From CAVDRM01 sp963611355 (GTDB lineage: Bacteria > Bacillota > Clostridia > Christensenellales > Aristaeellaceae): a stretch of DNA of 64,000 nucleotides. The notes beneath the pieces are model-generated. The model was given only the letters and a program-made list of their open reading frames with translations, did not search any database and was not told the DNA's origin. Shown here piece after piece: positions 41,615-49,807 of the stretch. Positions within the stretch are counted from its first letter, which is position 1, and every line of letters starts with the position of its first letter. The stretch is from assembly GCA_963611355.1 (NCBI GenBank), contig CAVDRM010000007.1:1-64000 (forward strand). Direction: 5' to 3'. Made by a program: the position numbers and the translations under genes.

Positions 41615-42976
41615 TTATACCGCTGATTTTGCCTTGTGCTTCTGTGTCTGCCAAACTATCAAGCCGATGATTAAACCGAGAGCGGCGGGACATACCCAGC
41701 CGAGCCCCAAACGGTAAAGCGGCAGATACTGTTTTGCAACCACAATGACGCCGTCCATGCGCAGCCGGCTCACCAAGTCGGCGGGCAAGGAGTTGATAAA
41801 GTCCAGCAGGGCTGCTGCCAGCGTGAACCCTGTCACCCAGCCATAGACGGCGCGGTTATGCTCAAACAGTTTACCGCATAGAGACAAAAGAATCAAAGTG
41901 ATGGCCAGCGGATACAGGAACATCAGGACTGGAACGGAATAGGTGATGATGGCATCCAAGCCGAGGTTGGCAATAAGCAGAGCAGCCACGCACAGAATAA
42001 TCGCCCACAGCCGATAGGACGGTCCTTTTTTGAACATTTGAGAAAAAGTTTCCGCGCAGCTCGTGATGAGACCGATGGCCGTCTTCAGACAGGCGAAGGT
42101 CACGATGCCCGCCAGAACCAAAGCGCCGGCCGTGCCGAAAAAGTGCTGCGCAATCAGCGCCAGTACCTCGCCGCCGTTGGAGCAGGTTTCATAGACAGCA
42201 CGGCTCTGTGTGCCGACAATCGTGATGGCCAGATAAATCACGCCCATGCACAGGCAGCTTGAAATACCAGAGATGACCGTATTGCGTGCCACATCCCCCG
42301 GCTCTTTCACGCCATGCTGCCGAATAACATTGACGACAACAATACCGAACGCTAAACTGGCCAACGCGTCCATCGTGTTATACCCCTCCAAGAAGCCCGC
42401 AATAAAGGGCTGGGTGGCATACTCTCCCTGCGGCGCAACATCCGAAACGGAACCCATCGGAGAAATCAACGCACGAACGACCAAAATACCAAGCAGAACA
42501 AGGAAAATCGGGTTTAAAATGCGCCCTATCCATGTCATGATTCGGCCGGGATAAAGCGAAAAAATCAGCACCAAGGCGAAAAAGACCGTTGTGAAAACAG
42601 CCAGCGCCAACTGTGAGCTTTGGCCTCCCATAAGCGGGGTCACGCCGATGGTGAACGGAACGGTCGCGCAGCGGGGAATGGCGAAGAACGGTCCGATGGT
42701 CAAATACAGCAGACAGGTGAAAAAATAGCTGTATTTTTTGCCGACCTGACTGCTGAGCGTCTGCAGACCGTCACTGCGGCTGATGCCCAACGCGGCCACA
42801 CCCAAAAGCGGAAGACCGACACCCGTGACGAACATACCGATGGTGGCAATCCACGCATTCCATCCGGCAAGCTGCCCCATCTTCGCCGGAAAAATCAAAT
42901 TTCCGGCACCAAAGAACATGCCAAACAGCATACTGGCGATGGAAACCGACTCATGCAGAGTCAAATTTTTCTTCAT
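41615..42976 (-). CDS. brnQ: Branched-chain amino-acid:cation symporter (LIVCS family)
   Basis: A 453-residue polytopic protein of about 12 helices. The opening SIASMLFGMFFGAGNLIFP is the family signature, followed by GMFVTGVGLPLLGVAAL and a middle GFLEGYNTMDALASLAFGIV. BrnQ carriers bring in Leu, Ile and Val with sodium or protons, a low-affinity complement to the two Liv systems upstream. GGGGAGGGGC precedes the ATG. It ends just beside the IS remnant. Confidence 0.95.
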   Translation of the reverse strand: MKKNLTLHESVSIASMLFGMFFGAGNLIFPAKMGQLAGWNAWIATIGMFVTGVGLPLLGVAALGISRSDGLQTLSSQVGKKYSYFFTCLLYLTIGPFFAIPRCATVPFTIGVTPLMGGQSSQLALAVFTTVFFALVLIFSLYPGRIMTWIGRILNPIFLVLLGILVVRALISPMGSVSDVAPQGEYATQPFIAGFLEGYNTMDALASLAFGIVVVNVIRQHGVKEPGDVARNTVISGISSCLCMGVIYLAITIVGTQSRAVYETCSNGGEVLALIAQHFFGTAGALVLAGIVTFACLKTAIGLITSCAETFSQMFKKGPSYRLWAIILCVAALLIANLGLDAIITYSVPVLMFLYPLAITLILLSLCGKLFEHNRAVYGWVTGFTLAAALLDFINSLPADLVSRLRMDGVIVVAKQYLPLYRLGLGWVCPAALGLIIGLIVWQTQKHKAKSAV

Positions 42977-43012
42977 AGCCGCCCCTCCCCGGTTAAAATG
43001 ATAATTACATAT

Positions 43013-43041
43013 ACTCTATCAAAAGCTGTTCTTTGCGTCAA
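43013..43041 (-). promoter_or_regulatory. Promoter of brnQ
   Basis: TTGACG (43041-43036), 17-base spacer, TAGAGT (43018-43013) on the minus strand. No T-box or attenuator was recognised in the short leader. Confidence 0.45.
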
Positions 43042-43145
43042 GCCTTTTGCGGATATAAAATCAGATGCCACTTGGTCTGTAAGGCTAAAACAATCAGAAG
43101 ATTCAAGCCTTTCACATACATAACGCCCTTTGTTTTTTTTATGTT

Positions 43146-44732
43146 TTATGGCACAGACTGTTTGCCCTTTAATGTTTCGCAAATGCCGCGCATCGCATTA
43201 GCCGTCTTGTCGTAGCTGCTGACGGCGCACGGAACAAAAGGAACGAGCTTCAAAATGTACGGTGCATCCATACAGACCACGCAGAGCCTTTCGTTGATTG
43301 CGTATATTTTTCGGAGCGCTTCGAGCATTTCCAAACATTCCGTCTTGCTTGTTATGCCGACAACAATCGCAGAAGCAAAAGCAATGTTGTCCTTCATGGT
43401 TTCAATATCCGGCACAGACTGATATTCAAAAGCTTCGCCGTCCAGCAGTCCTGCGGCCATCGGCGCGAAGCCGTCCGTTAACTTATCGCCTTCCTCCACG
43501 CCGAGACGCGCATGGGAAACGCGGGAAAGGAATAGAGCGTGTTGAGGTATCGGCAGCAGATGCTTCGTGTCCCGATGCACTGTCACGCACATTTTCGACA
43601 ATGCCCGTGCAAATGCCTCGTGTGCCCGCCAATCGCGCCTCAGCACCTGTTCAGACGGATGCATATCCCCCATCGCAAGCTTAAATGCAATCACACGGCG
43701 GGCAGCCTCGTCCACCCGCGTTAATGGCAGTTCACCGCTCCGAACAGCCTCTAAAAGCGCCTTCACGCAAGGTGTCTGCAGATCCTCGCCGTCAGGGGCT
43801 GCATTGTCGCCGCCGTTACCGATAATCAGCAAATCACAGCCCGCTTTTGCCGCCAATACAGCGCCTCTCGGCGCACCGTAGCGGTCGGCAATCGCCAGCA
43901 TTTGCAGGCCGTCGCTGATGATCAGCCCTTCAAACTCAAGCTCTTTCCGTAGCATCCCCTGAATAACAGGTGCACTTAACGAAGCAGGACAGCCATCCGG
44001 GTCTAACGCGGGATAATAAATATGCGTAATCATGACGGCGCGTAGCCCCTGACGGATGGGCTCACGAAAGGCCGCAACCAATTCGTTGACGATGACCTCA
44101 CGCGGGATGTCCTGCGTCACAAAGTCAAAATGTGTATCCTGCCGCGCATAGCCCTCGCCCGGAAAATGCTTCCCGCAGTCAATGATGCCGGCTTCCCGCA
44201 GCCCCTTGGCAAAAGCGCCGCCGTACAGCGCCGTTTCCTGCCATGTTTCGCCGTAGCTTCTGCGGCCGACAACGGGGTCATCATTGCTGACATTAATATC
44301 CAAAACAGGCGCACAGTCAAAATAAATGCCCAGCTCACGCATTTCATTGCCCATCATATGACCGACAAGATAGGCATTTTCCGGGTCGCCTGTCGCGCCG
44401 ACAGCCATTGCGCAGGGGAAAACCGTCGCCCCGCGGCGAAGACGTGTAACGCTTCCGCCCTCCTGGTCAATGGCAAGAATGGCCTGAACGCCGGCATTGC
44501 GCGTGACCTCGTCCTGAATTTCATGATTCAGCCGAACAATCTGCTCTCGGTCAACGCAGTTTTTTCCGAACAGAATGATATTACCAATGCAGTTTTTCTG
44601 TAAAAAAGCGCGTGTACGGTCATCCATTTCAGTCACTTCGATGCTTGCCATTAACATCTGCCCAATTTTCTGCTCCGGCGTCATCCGGCTCAATATCTGC
44701 TCTGCCCGCTCAAACGGTAAATGAAAATGCAT
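43146..44732 (-). CDS. Glycoside hydrolase family 3, NagZ-like beta-N-acetylhexosaminidase
   Basis: A 528-residue cytoplasmic enzyme. The GH3 N-terminal barrel has AIDQEGGSVTRLR (about 87-99), nucleophile Asp274 in ISDGLQM, and the NagZ acid/base Asp-His pair at Asp199/His201. The neighbouring motif reads KHFPGEG (188-194) where KHFPGHG is usual. A C-terminal domain of about 170 residues follows, as in Bacillus NagZ. Such enzymes remove GlcNAc from wall muropeptides. GAGGTGAAG lies before the ATG. Confidence 0.88.
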   Translation of the reverse strand: MHFHLPFERAEQILSRMTPEQKIGQMLMASIEVTEMDDRTRAFLQKNCIGNIILFGKNCVDREQIVRLNHEIQDEVTRNAGVQAILAIDQEGGSVTRLRRGATVFPCAMAVGATGDPENAYLVGHMMGNEMRELGIYFDCAPVLDINVSNDDPVVGRRSYGETWQETALYGGAFAKGLREAGIIDCGKHFPGEGYARQDTHFDFVTQDIPREVIVNELVAAFREPIRQGLRAVMITHIYYPALDPDGCPASLSAPVIQGMLRKELEFEGLIISDGLQMLAIADRYGAPRGAVLAAKAGCDLLIIGNGGDNAAPDGEDLQTPCVKALLEAVRSGELPLTRVDEAARRVIAFKLAMGDMHPSEQVLRRDWRAHEAFARALSKMCVTVHRDTKHLLPIPQHALFLSRVSHARLGVEEGDKLTDGFAPMAAGLLDGEAFEYQSVPDIETMKDNIAFASAIVVGITSKTECLEMLEALRKIYAINERLCVVCMDAPYILKLVPFVPCAVSSYDKTANAMRGICETLKGKQSVP

Positions 44733-44788
44733 CCTTCTTCACCTCATATTTATGGTGGTAGCAAAACGGTCTTTCTTTTATTATTGTC

Positions 44789-44817
44789 AGCGTATCATTT
44801 TCTTTTGAAAATGTCAA
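44789..44817 (-). promoter_or_regulatory. Promoter candidate of the GH3 gene
   Basis: Perfect TTGACA (44817-44812), 17-base spacer, weak -10 TACGCT (44794-44789). The rest of the 324-base gap to the aminotransferase gene is AT-rich and shows nothing else that is convincing. Confidence 0.4.
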
Positions 44818-45056
44818 GGATATTATGACCAAGTGTGTATTCCTTCATTGTAGAAAAACGTAAAAAATAAGGACTGCGGAAACAAATGCTTTTTTATGCA
44901 TCGAAGCATCTGAAGACTTGATTTTGCAAGTTGGTTATCAAAAAAATGCAAATTTAAAAAATTTTTTATAAAAAAAGAAGGAATTCCGAATTTTAGGAAG
45001 AATAAAATATTCGTATTTGAAATTTCGGCGTTTGCCATGTTCGGAGGGTAACCATT

Positions 45057-46274
45057 ATGCCGCTCACCTTGTCTTCTGCCTGTCAAGCCATTGCCCCGTC
45101 CATCACACTGAAGCTGAATGCCATGGTCGCCGATATGCGGGCCAAGGGAGATGATGTGGTGGCGCTCGGCGCCGGCGAACCGGATTTTGACACGCCCGTG
45201 CACATCCGTCAGGCCGGTATCCGTGCCATCGAAGAGGGAAAAACGCGCTATACGGCTGCCAATGGTATTCCTCAGCTGCGTCAGGCCGTTGCCGACTATC
45301 TGTTTCGCGAAAAGGGGCTGCATTATACCAAAGAAGAGGTCATCATCGGCAACGGCGCCAAGCAGGTCATTTTAGGCTGCTTACAAGCCGTTCTGAATCC
45401 CGGTGACGAGGTTATTCTTCCCGCTCCATGCTGGGTCAGTTACCCCGAAATGGTCGGTATGGCGGGCGGCAAAGCTGTGTGGGTCTATGCGACCGAGGAA
45501 AATGGCTTTATTCCGACGCGGGAGCAGCTGGAAACGGCCATCACGCCCAAAACAAAGGCGCTGATTTTAAACACACCCAGCAACCCCACCGGGGCTGTTT
45601 GGTCGCGGGAACAGCTCCAAATGCTGGCGGACTTGGCCGTTAAGTACGGTTTTTATATACTGAGCGATGAAATTTATGAAAAGCTCGTCTATGATGAGGC
45701 CAAGCACGTCTCCATTGCCACGCTCGGTGAAGACATCTTCGGACAAACCATCCTAATCAGCGGTTTCAGCAAGGCGTATGCCATGACCGGCTGGCGTCTC
45801 GGTTATGCAGCTGGTCCTCGTGCGGTCATCAGCGCCATGAGCGCATTCCAGAGCCACGCCACGGGCAACCCGAATTCTATCGCACAATATGCGGGCTTGG
45901 CCGCGCTTACGGGTGATCAGTCCTGTATCGATGATATGGTCAATGCTTTTGCCCGCCGCCGCAAGCTGATTCTTTCCTGCATCCGCAAGCTGCCGCTCGT
46001 TTCCTGCTTTGTTCCGAACGGCGCGTTTTATGTGCTGCTGGATGTTCGAAAGGTGCTGGGACTTACCTATAATGGTCATGTTTTGAAAGACAGTTTTGAC
46101 TTTGCACAGGCGCTGCTCGAAAATGCACAGGTTGCCGTCGTCCCCTGCGAAGCGTTCGGCGCACCGGGCTATTGCCGCCTGTCCTACGCCGTTTCCGATG
46201 AGCGCATTCTGGAAGCCATGCGCCGCATCGGTGCGTTTCTTGACCGGCTTGCCGCGCTTTCCAAAGGTGCATAA
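45057..46274 (+). CDS. PLP-dependent aminotransferase (AspC-type)
   Basis: A 405-residue fold-type I aminotransferase: ALGAGEPDFDTPVHI near residue 35, IGNGAKQVILGCLQA, LNTPSNPTGAVWSREQL, LSDEIYEKLVYD, Schiff-base Lys in ISGFSKAYAMTGWRLGYA, and the terminal Arg in GYCRLSYA. It has the pattern of Iγ-type aspartate aminotransferases (the AspC group of Bacillus and Thermus). GGAGGG precedes the ATG by 8 bases. A terminator hairpin follows, so it is probably a single-gene unit. Confidence 0.93.
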   Translation: MPLTLSSACQAIAPSITLKLNAMVADMRAKGDDVVALGAGEPDFDTPVHIRQAGIRAIEEGKTRYTAANGIPQLRQAVADYLFREKGLHYTKEEVIIGNGAKQVILGCLQAVLNPGDEVILPAPCWVSYPEMVGMAGGKAVWVYATEENGFIPTREQLETAITPKTKALILNTPSNPTGAVWSREQLQMLADLAVKYGFYILSDEIYEKLVYDEAKHVSIATLGEDIFGQTILISGFSKAYAMTGWRLGYAAGPRAVISAMSAFQSHATGNPNSIAQYAGLAALTGDQSCIDDMVNAFARRRKLILSCIRKLPLVSCFVPNGAFYVLLDVRKVLGLTYNGHVLKDSFDFAQALLENAQVAVVPCEAFGAPGYCRLSYAVSDERILEAMRRIGAFLDRLAALSKGA

Positions 46275-46304
46275 CAGCAATACAGCAAGCAGCGGTTATA
46301 TAAA

Positions 46305-46342
46305 AAGCTGTCTCGCGGCAAACCGCCGTGATGAGACAGCTT
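46305..46342 (+). terminator. Terminator after the aminotransferase gene
   Basis: AAGCTGTCTC (46305-46314) pairs with GAGACAGCTT (46333-46342) with a second pairing GCGGC/GCCGT inside, followed by CTTTCATT. Confidence 0.7.
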
Positions 46343-46515
46343 CTTTCATTGTTGCATCACCGCACAATTCAATGGCAACGCTCAATATGTCTTTATGCCA
46401 TTCGCTTCTTGCAAAAGGCTCAACTTTCAGCAAGTAAACCTTCAATTTTTGCGTTTTGCATCCGGCAAAAAAATCACCATTTATCGTGCCCCTTATTGGT
46501 GCTGTGCTGCTTAAA

Positions 46516-46868
46516 AAAATGCAGGAAGTGCAGTCTGTAAGCCGAGTTCTGTTTAGACGGTCATCTATCTACGCGCACTGTCGCCAATACGCTCAAGCGA
46601 TGCTGCGGGAACGGGACGGGCAGTCCCCTGTGTTCCCTAAATCTTGCGCCGGATGGGGTTTACATGACGGACGAGTCGCCAGGCCGCCGGTGCGCTCTTA
46701 CCGCACCTTTCCACCCTTACCGCTTCGAGAAAGCGGCGGTATCTCTCTGTTGCACTTGCCTTGGAGTCGCCTCCACCAGCCGTTAACTGGCATCCTGCCC
46801 TGCGGTGCTCGGACTTTCCTCATGACGCGATTGCTCACGCCCCGCGGCCGTCCGACTGCCTTGCCTGC
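46516..46868 (-). ncRNA. rnpB: RNase P RNA, bacterial class A
   Basis: On the minus strand the RNA begins near GCAGGCAAGGCAGTC, contains the conserved GAGGAAAGTCCG (CR-I), the AGGGTGGAAAGGTGCGG region, AGATAGATGACCG and the 3' end ACAGAACTCGGCTTACAG, with the first and last segments pairing as P1. Length about 350 nt with the class-A arrangement. It makes the catalytic RNA that matures tRNA 5' ends. A T7 run (46519-46513) ends the transcript and a promoter lies 7 bases before the 5' end. Confidence 0.95.
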
Positions 46869-46874
46869 CTTCTT

Positions 46875-46903
46875 ACGATACCACATTTTTTTATGTGCGT
46901 CAA
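46875..46903 (-). promoter_or_regulatory. Promoter of rnpB
   Basis: TTGACG (46903-46898), 17-base spacer, TATCGT (46880-46875). The spacer holds the palindrome CACATAAAAAAATGTG. Confidence 0.65.
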
Positions 46904-47002
46904 CTTTGACAGAATCATTTTATGCCGCAGAAATTTGCTTTTAAAAGCTCGATTTCCGTGATCAAAAATTTAGCTATGGAAATATAACGAAAAATATGTT
47001 AG

Positions 47003-47008
47003 TATAAT
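47003..47008 (+). promoter_or_regulatory. -10 box of the GntR/UTRA regulator
   Basis: Perfect TATAAT; no clear -35. The ATG at 47007 overlaps this box and therefore cannot be the translation start. Confidence 0.5.
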
Positions 47009-47048
47009 GGCATTGGCAACTATTTTCCGAAAGGAGCATGCGCTTCGT

Positions 47049-47759
47049 ATGGTCAGAAACGGAACACGCTACTATCAGATTGCCGAATACTATCGGCGGA
47101 TGATTGATGAAAAAGAGCTGGCCGTCGGGGAGCAGATGCCGACCGAGGAGCAAATCTGTACGCTGTTTCAGGTCAGCCGGATTACGGCTCGCCAGGCCAT
47201 GGGCCAGCTCGCGCAGGGCGGTTATATTGAGCGTGTTCAGGGCAAAGGCTCCTATGTCAAGGCGAAAAAGGTCGGAATGCAGTTGAATCGTCTGCAAGGC
47301 TTTACGGAGGAAATGCGTGCCAAGGGCATGACCGGCTCCAGCCGTGTGCTTTCGGTCAAGGTACAGCCATGCAGTCTTAAAGTGGCGGAGCGGCTGGGCA
47401 TTGAGGCCGGTGCACAGGTCATCTCCATCAATCGGCTGCGTTTGGCCGATGACGAACCGATGGCTGTTGAAAATGTTTTTATTCCCTTCCATTTGTGTCC
47501 GGAGCTTGCTCGGTGCGACCCGAACGGCTCACTGTATCGGATGCTGGGCGAATACGGCCTGCGTATCGCTACGGCTCGTCAGGATATTACCGCCGGTTTT
47601 TCTTCGAAGGCCATCTGCGGGCTGCTGCAAATCAAGCCCTCCGTCCCTACGCTGCAAATTGAACGCATTACCTATCTGGAAAACGGGCAGCCGCTTGAAT
47701 GCGTTTTTTCCGCTTATCGGAGTGACCGATATACCTTCCATGTCGAAATGGCAAGATGA
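47049..47759 (+). CDS. GntR-family (HutC/UTRA) transcriptional regulator
   Basis: A 236-residue regulator: winged helix (about 1-70, YYRRMIDEKELAVGEQMPTE, FQVSRITARQAMGQLAQGGY, RVQGKGSYV) and a UTRA ligand domain (about 85-230, LQGFTEEMRAKGM, INRLRLADDEPMAVEN, LQIERITYLENGQPLE). Such proteins sense sugars, sugar phosphates or amino-sugar derivatives. The ATG at 47049 has AAGGAG 12 bases upstream and fits the promoter. The nearest plausible targets are the carbohydrate genes from 49.8 kb on or the GH3 gene. Confidence 0.9.
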   Translation: MVRNGTRYYQIAEYYRRMIDEKELAVGEQMPTEEQICTLFQVSRITARQAMGQLAQGGYIERVQGKGSYVKAKKVGMQLNRLQGFTEEMRAKGMTGSSRVLSVKVQPCSLKVAERLGIEAGAQVISINRLRLADDEPMAVENVFIPFHLCPELARCDPNGSLYRMLGEYGLRIATARQDITAGFSSKAICGLLQIKPSVPTLQIERITYLENGQPLECVFSAYRSDRYTFHVEMAR

Positions 47760-47949
47760 TAAAGACGAAAAATATGGTGCGACGATATCCGCACAAAATC
47801 GAGCTGCTTTTGAAAGAAATGCATAGGACTCAGCTTTCCAAGATGGAATAATGGCAGAAGCCATACTGCATCAGAAAAATCCGTTTATCTTTGGCTCAGT
47901 CACATCGAACTTTTAACGTCGGAAATGTATGACGGCAACATGATGAATG

Positions 47950-47983
47950 AAAACAGGACGCAGAGCGTTTTGCACTGCGTCCC
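47950..47983 (-). terminator. Terminator after the sigma/anti-sigma operon
   Basis: Reading leftward, GGACGCAG (47982-47975) pairs with CTGCGTCC (47963-47956), followed by TGTTTTC. It lies 15 bases after the anti-sigma stop. The rest of the 238-base gap holds nothing recognised. Confidence 0.6.
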
Positions 47984-47997
47984 ATATTAATATATCC

Positions 47998-49212
47998 TTA
48001 CTTTTTCAGCACTGTTAATGTTAATTTATCCGAGGACTGTCTATTCGTCTCATCGTCATAATACTGCGGAATAAGGGTAATTTCTTCGGTGTCTTCCTTC
48101 AGCGATACGATATAGATGAAATCGCCCTCCTGCGCTTCTTCCTCCGGTCCCTCGCCGGAAATGATGCCGACGCGCCGATCGTTTTCAAAAATGTCGAATC
48201 CGCTTAAAGCACCGGCCGATTCAAAGTCTCCGAACGGCGAAACTCCGTTTGTGCTTTTCACATGGACGGTGATTTTCTGTGTCAGTCCCTGTTCCTCGAT
48301 GGTTGCCGCGACACGGAAACCGTTCATCTCGCCCTCAGCCGTTGCTGTACTTTTCTCAAGCACCTGCGCGTTTTTCCGAATGGAAACAGTCAGCGGCAGC
48401 CGCACCCGCTCCGATGCATAGGCGTACCAACCCTCGCCGTCCAGCTTGTAATAGTTCACCGCGCTGTACAGTGAAAAGTCCACGAAAATTTCCTCCCGAT
48501 TCCGCACACTGTCCGGCAGAGGCGTTTCAAATTGCTTTATTCCCGCCAGTGAGCCGTCCGCAAGCTTGCTCTCATCGCTCATGCACAAATCCAGATATTC
48601 ATCCGTTTCGGATACATATGCACCATCGCCTAAAAACAGCGATTTTACAGCGGCATAAGCCGTCCCGTTCTTGTTTGCCGATTCCGTCATACGCTGGACG
48701 AAATCCGCATCCACGCCCAGCATATCGGCAGCATCCGCCTCATCTACGCTGCATACCCTTTCAAATCGCTTTGCTTCCTCCTCTGTCGGTTTCCATGTCT
48801 CATCATATGTGCGAAGGCTGCCGGACAGGATATAGGATACATACAGATTCTCACCGTCATAATAGGTTTCCGACAGCGTAAAGGTCACGTTTTCCGTACC
48901 GTCGATGACGGTTGCATTGGCTTCGCTCTGCGCACTGAGCTTTTGATACAGCTCGCCAAACCGCGTTTCCTTCTGTTGTTCTGCAAACAAGCCAAAGACA
49001 TTGGTCGCTGCTGCCAATGCTGCACAGGTCAAAAGCACCAGCGCGGCAGCCAGCACCATTCCAAGCGACATTTTTTTCTTCATAACCGGTTTATCCTCCT
49101 TGCTTTCCCTTAATCTTTGAAATGTACTGCAAATCATCTGTTTTGTATCTGCATCCATCTGCGGATACTGCGACTGAAGCTGTGCCTGATTCGGCATTTG
49201 AGATTTTTTCAT
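47998..49212 (-). CDS. DUF4179-type membrane anti-sigma factor
   Basis: A 404-residue protein with a short cytoplasmic N-terminus (about 1-45), one membrane helix (about 48-68, LGMVLAAALVLLTCAALAA), and a large extracellular part (70-404) starting with the DUF4179 domain (FTLSETYYDGENLYVSYIL). Proteins of this build are co-encoded with ECF sigma factors and hold them inactive until a surface signal arrives. The start overlaps the sigma-factor stop by 4 bases. The signal is unknown; beta-rich C-terminal domains could sense envelope or ligand. Confidence 0.85.
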   Translation of the reverse strand: MKKSQMPNQAQLQSQYPQMDADTKQMICSTFQRLRESKEDKPVMKKKMSLGMVLAAALVLLTCAALAAATNVFGLFAEQQKETRFGELYQKLSAQSEANATVIDGTENVTFTLSETYYDGENLYVSYILSGSLRTYDETWKPTEEEAKRFERVCSVDEADAADMLGVDADFVQRMTESANKNGTAYAAVKSLFLGDGAYVSETDEYLDLCMSDESKLADGSLAGIKQFETPLPDSVRNREEIFVDFSLYSAVNYYKLDGEGWYAYASERVRLPLTVSIRKNAQVLEKSTATAEGEMNGFRVAATIEEQGLTQKITVHVKSTNGVSPFGDFESAGALSGFDIFENDRRVGIISGEGPEEEAQEGDFIYIVSLKEDTEEITLIPQYYDDETNRQSSDKLTLTVLKK

Positions 49213-49679
49213 TCGTTTGCCTCCCTTGAAAGCATCACCCTGAGCTGCTTTCGCCCCCTGTGCAGGCGGCTTTTGACCGTCGGAAGGGAAAGACAGAGCG
49301 CCTGTGCGATTTCCCGCTCACTGTAGTCTTCCATGTAGCGAAGGAGCAGCGGCGTCCGCAAATTCTCCGGCATTGCATTCAGCGCATCGTGCAGCCCCGT
49401 ATCCTGTTCTTCCGCCGCTTCGCCTTCCGGAAAAGTCTCCACGGGAAATGTTCGCCGGCGAATGCGCTGGATGTTGTAGCATTCGTTAATCAGGATGCGT
49501 GTCAGGTATCCTTTGAAGCGCTTCGGATCAACGGTTTCTCTCTTTTCCCATGCCTTTAAAATAGCCTGCTGCATCGCGTCCTGCACATCCGCCGTGGAGC
49601 GAAGGATGCTGTACGCCATGCGGAAAAGCCCCGGCGAACACCCAAGGCAGACCGTCTCAAATTCCTCTTTCGAAATCAT
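49209..49679 (-). CDS. ECF-type RNA polymerase sigma factor
   Basis: A 156-residue sigma-70 family protein with region 2 (about 15-80: LFRMAYSILRSTADVQDAMQ, FKGYLTRILINECYN) and region 4 (about 100-150: LLRYMEDYSEREIAQALCLS, TVKSRLHRGRKQLR). The ATG at 49679 directly follows GGGAGGAG, so the four-residue longer form is not used. It forms an operon with the DUF4179 protein. ECF sigma factors direct a small stress or envelope regulon that usually includes their own operon. Confidence 0.93.
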   Translation of the reverse strand: MISKEEFETVCLGCSPGLFRMAYSILRSTADVQDAMQQAILKAWEKRETVDPKRFKGYLTRILINECYNIQRIRRRTFPVETFPEGEAAEEQDTGLHDALNAMPENLRTPLLLRYMEDYSEREIAQALCLSLPTVKSRLHRGRKQLRVMLSREANE

Positions 49680-49757
49680 GTCTCCTCCCAAATGCCGTGT
49701 ATCAACAGATCTGTTTCACTTTATATACGGTTTTGCAGGTTCAAAAGTTGCATAAAC

Positions 49758-49791
49758 GCAAAAATCCCGCAGACGGTGCGTCCTGCGGGAT
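49758..49791 (-). terminator. Terminator after the GH39 gene
   Basis: Leftward, ATCCCGCAG and CTGCGGGAT (49791-49783 and 49772-49764) form a 9-bp stem, followed by TTTTTGCGTTT. Confidence 0.7.
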
Positions 49792-49807
49792 GCCGCGGCG
49801 GGAATGT

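Noticed and set aside
42977..43145. T-box or other riboswitch ahead of brnQ
   Set aside because: The leader is too short and no T-box sequence or anti-terminator pairing is visible.
46456..46944. 162-residue open frame across 46.5-46.9 kb
   Set aside because: The DNA is the complement of rnpB, so the frame is accidental.
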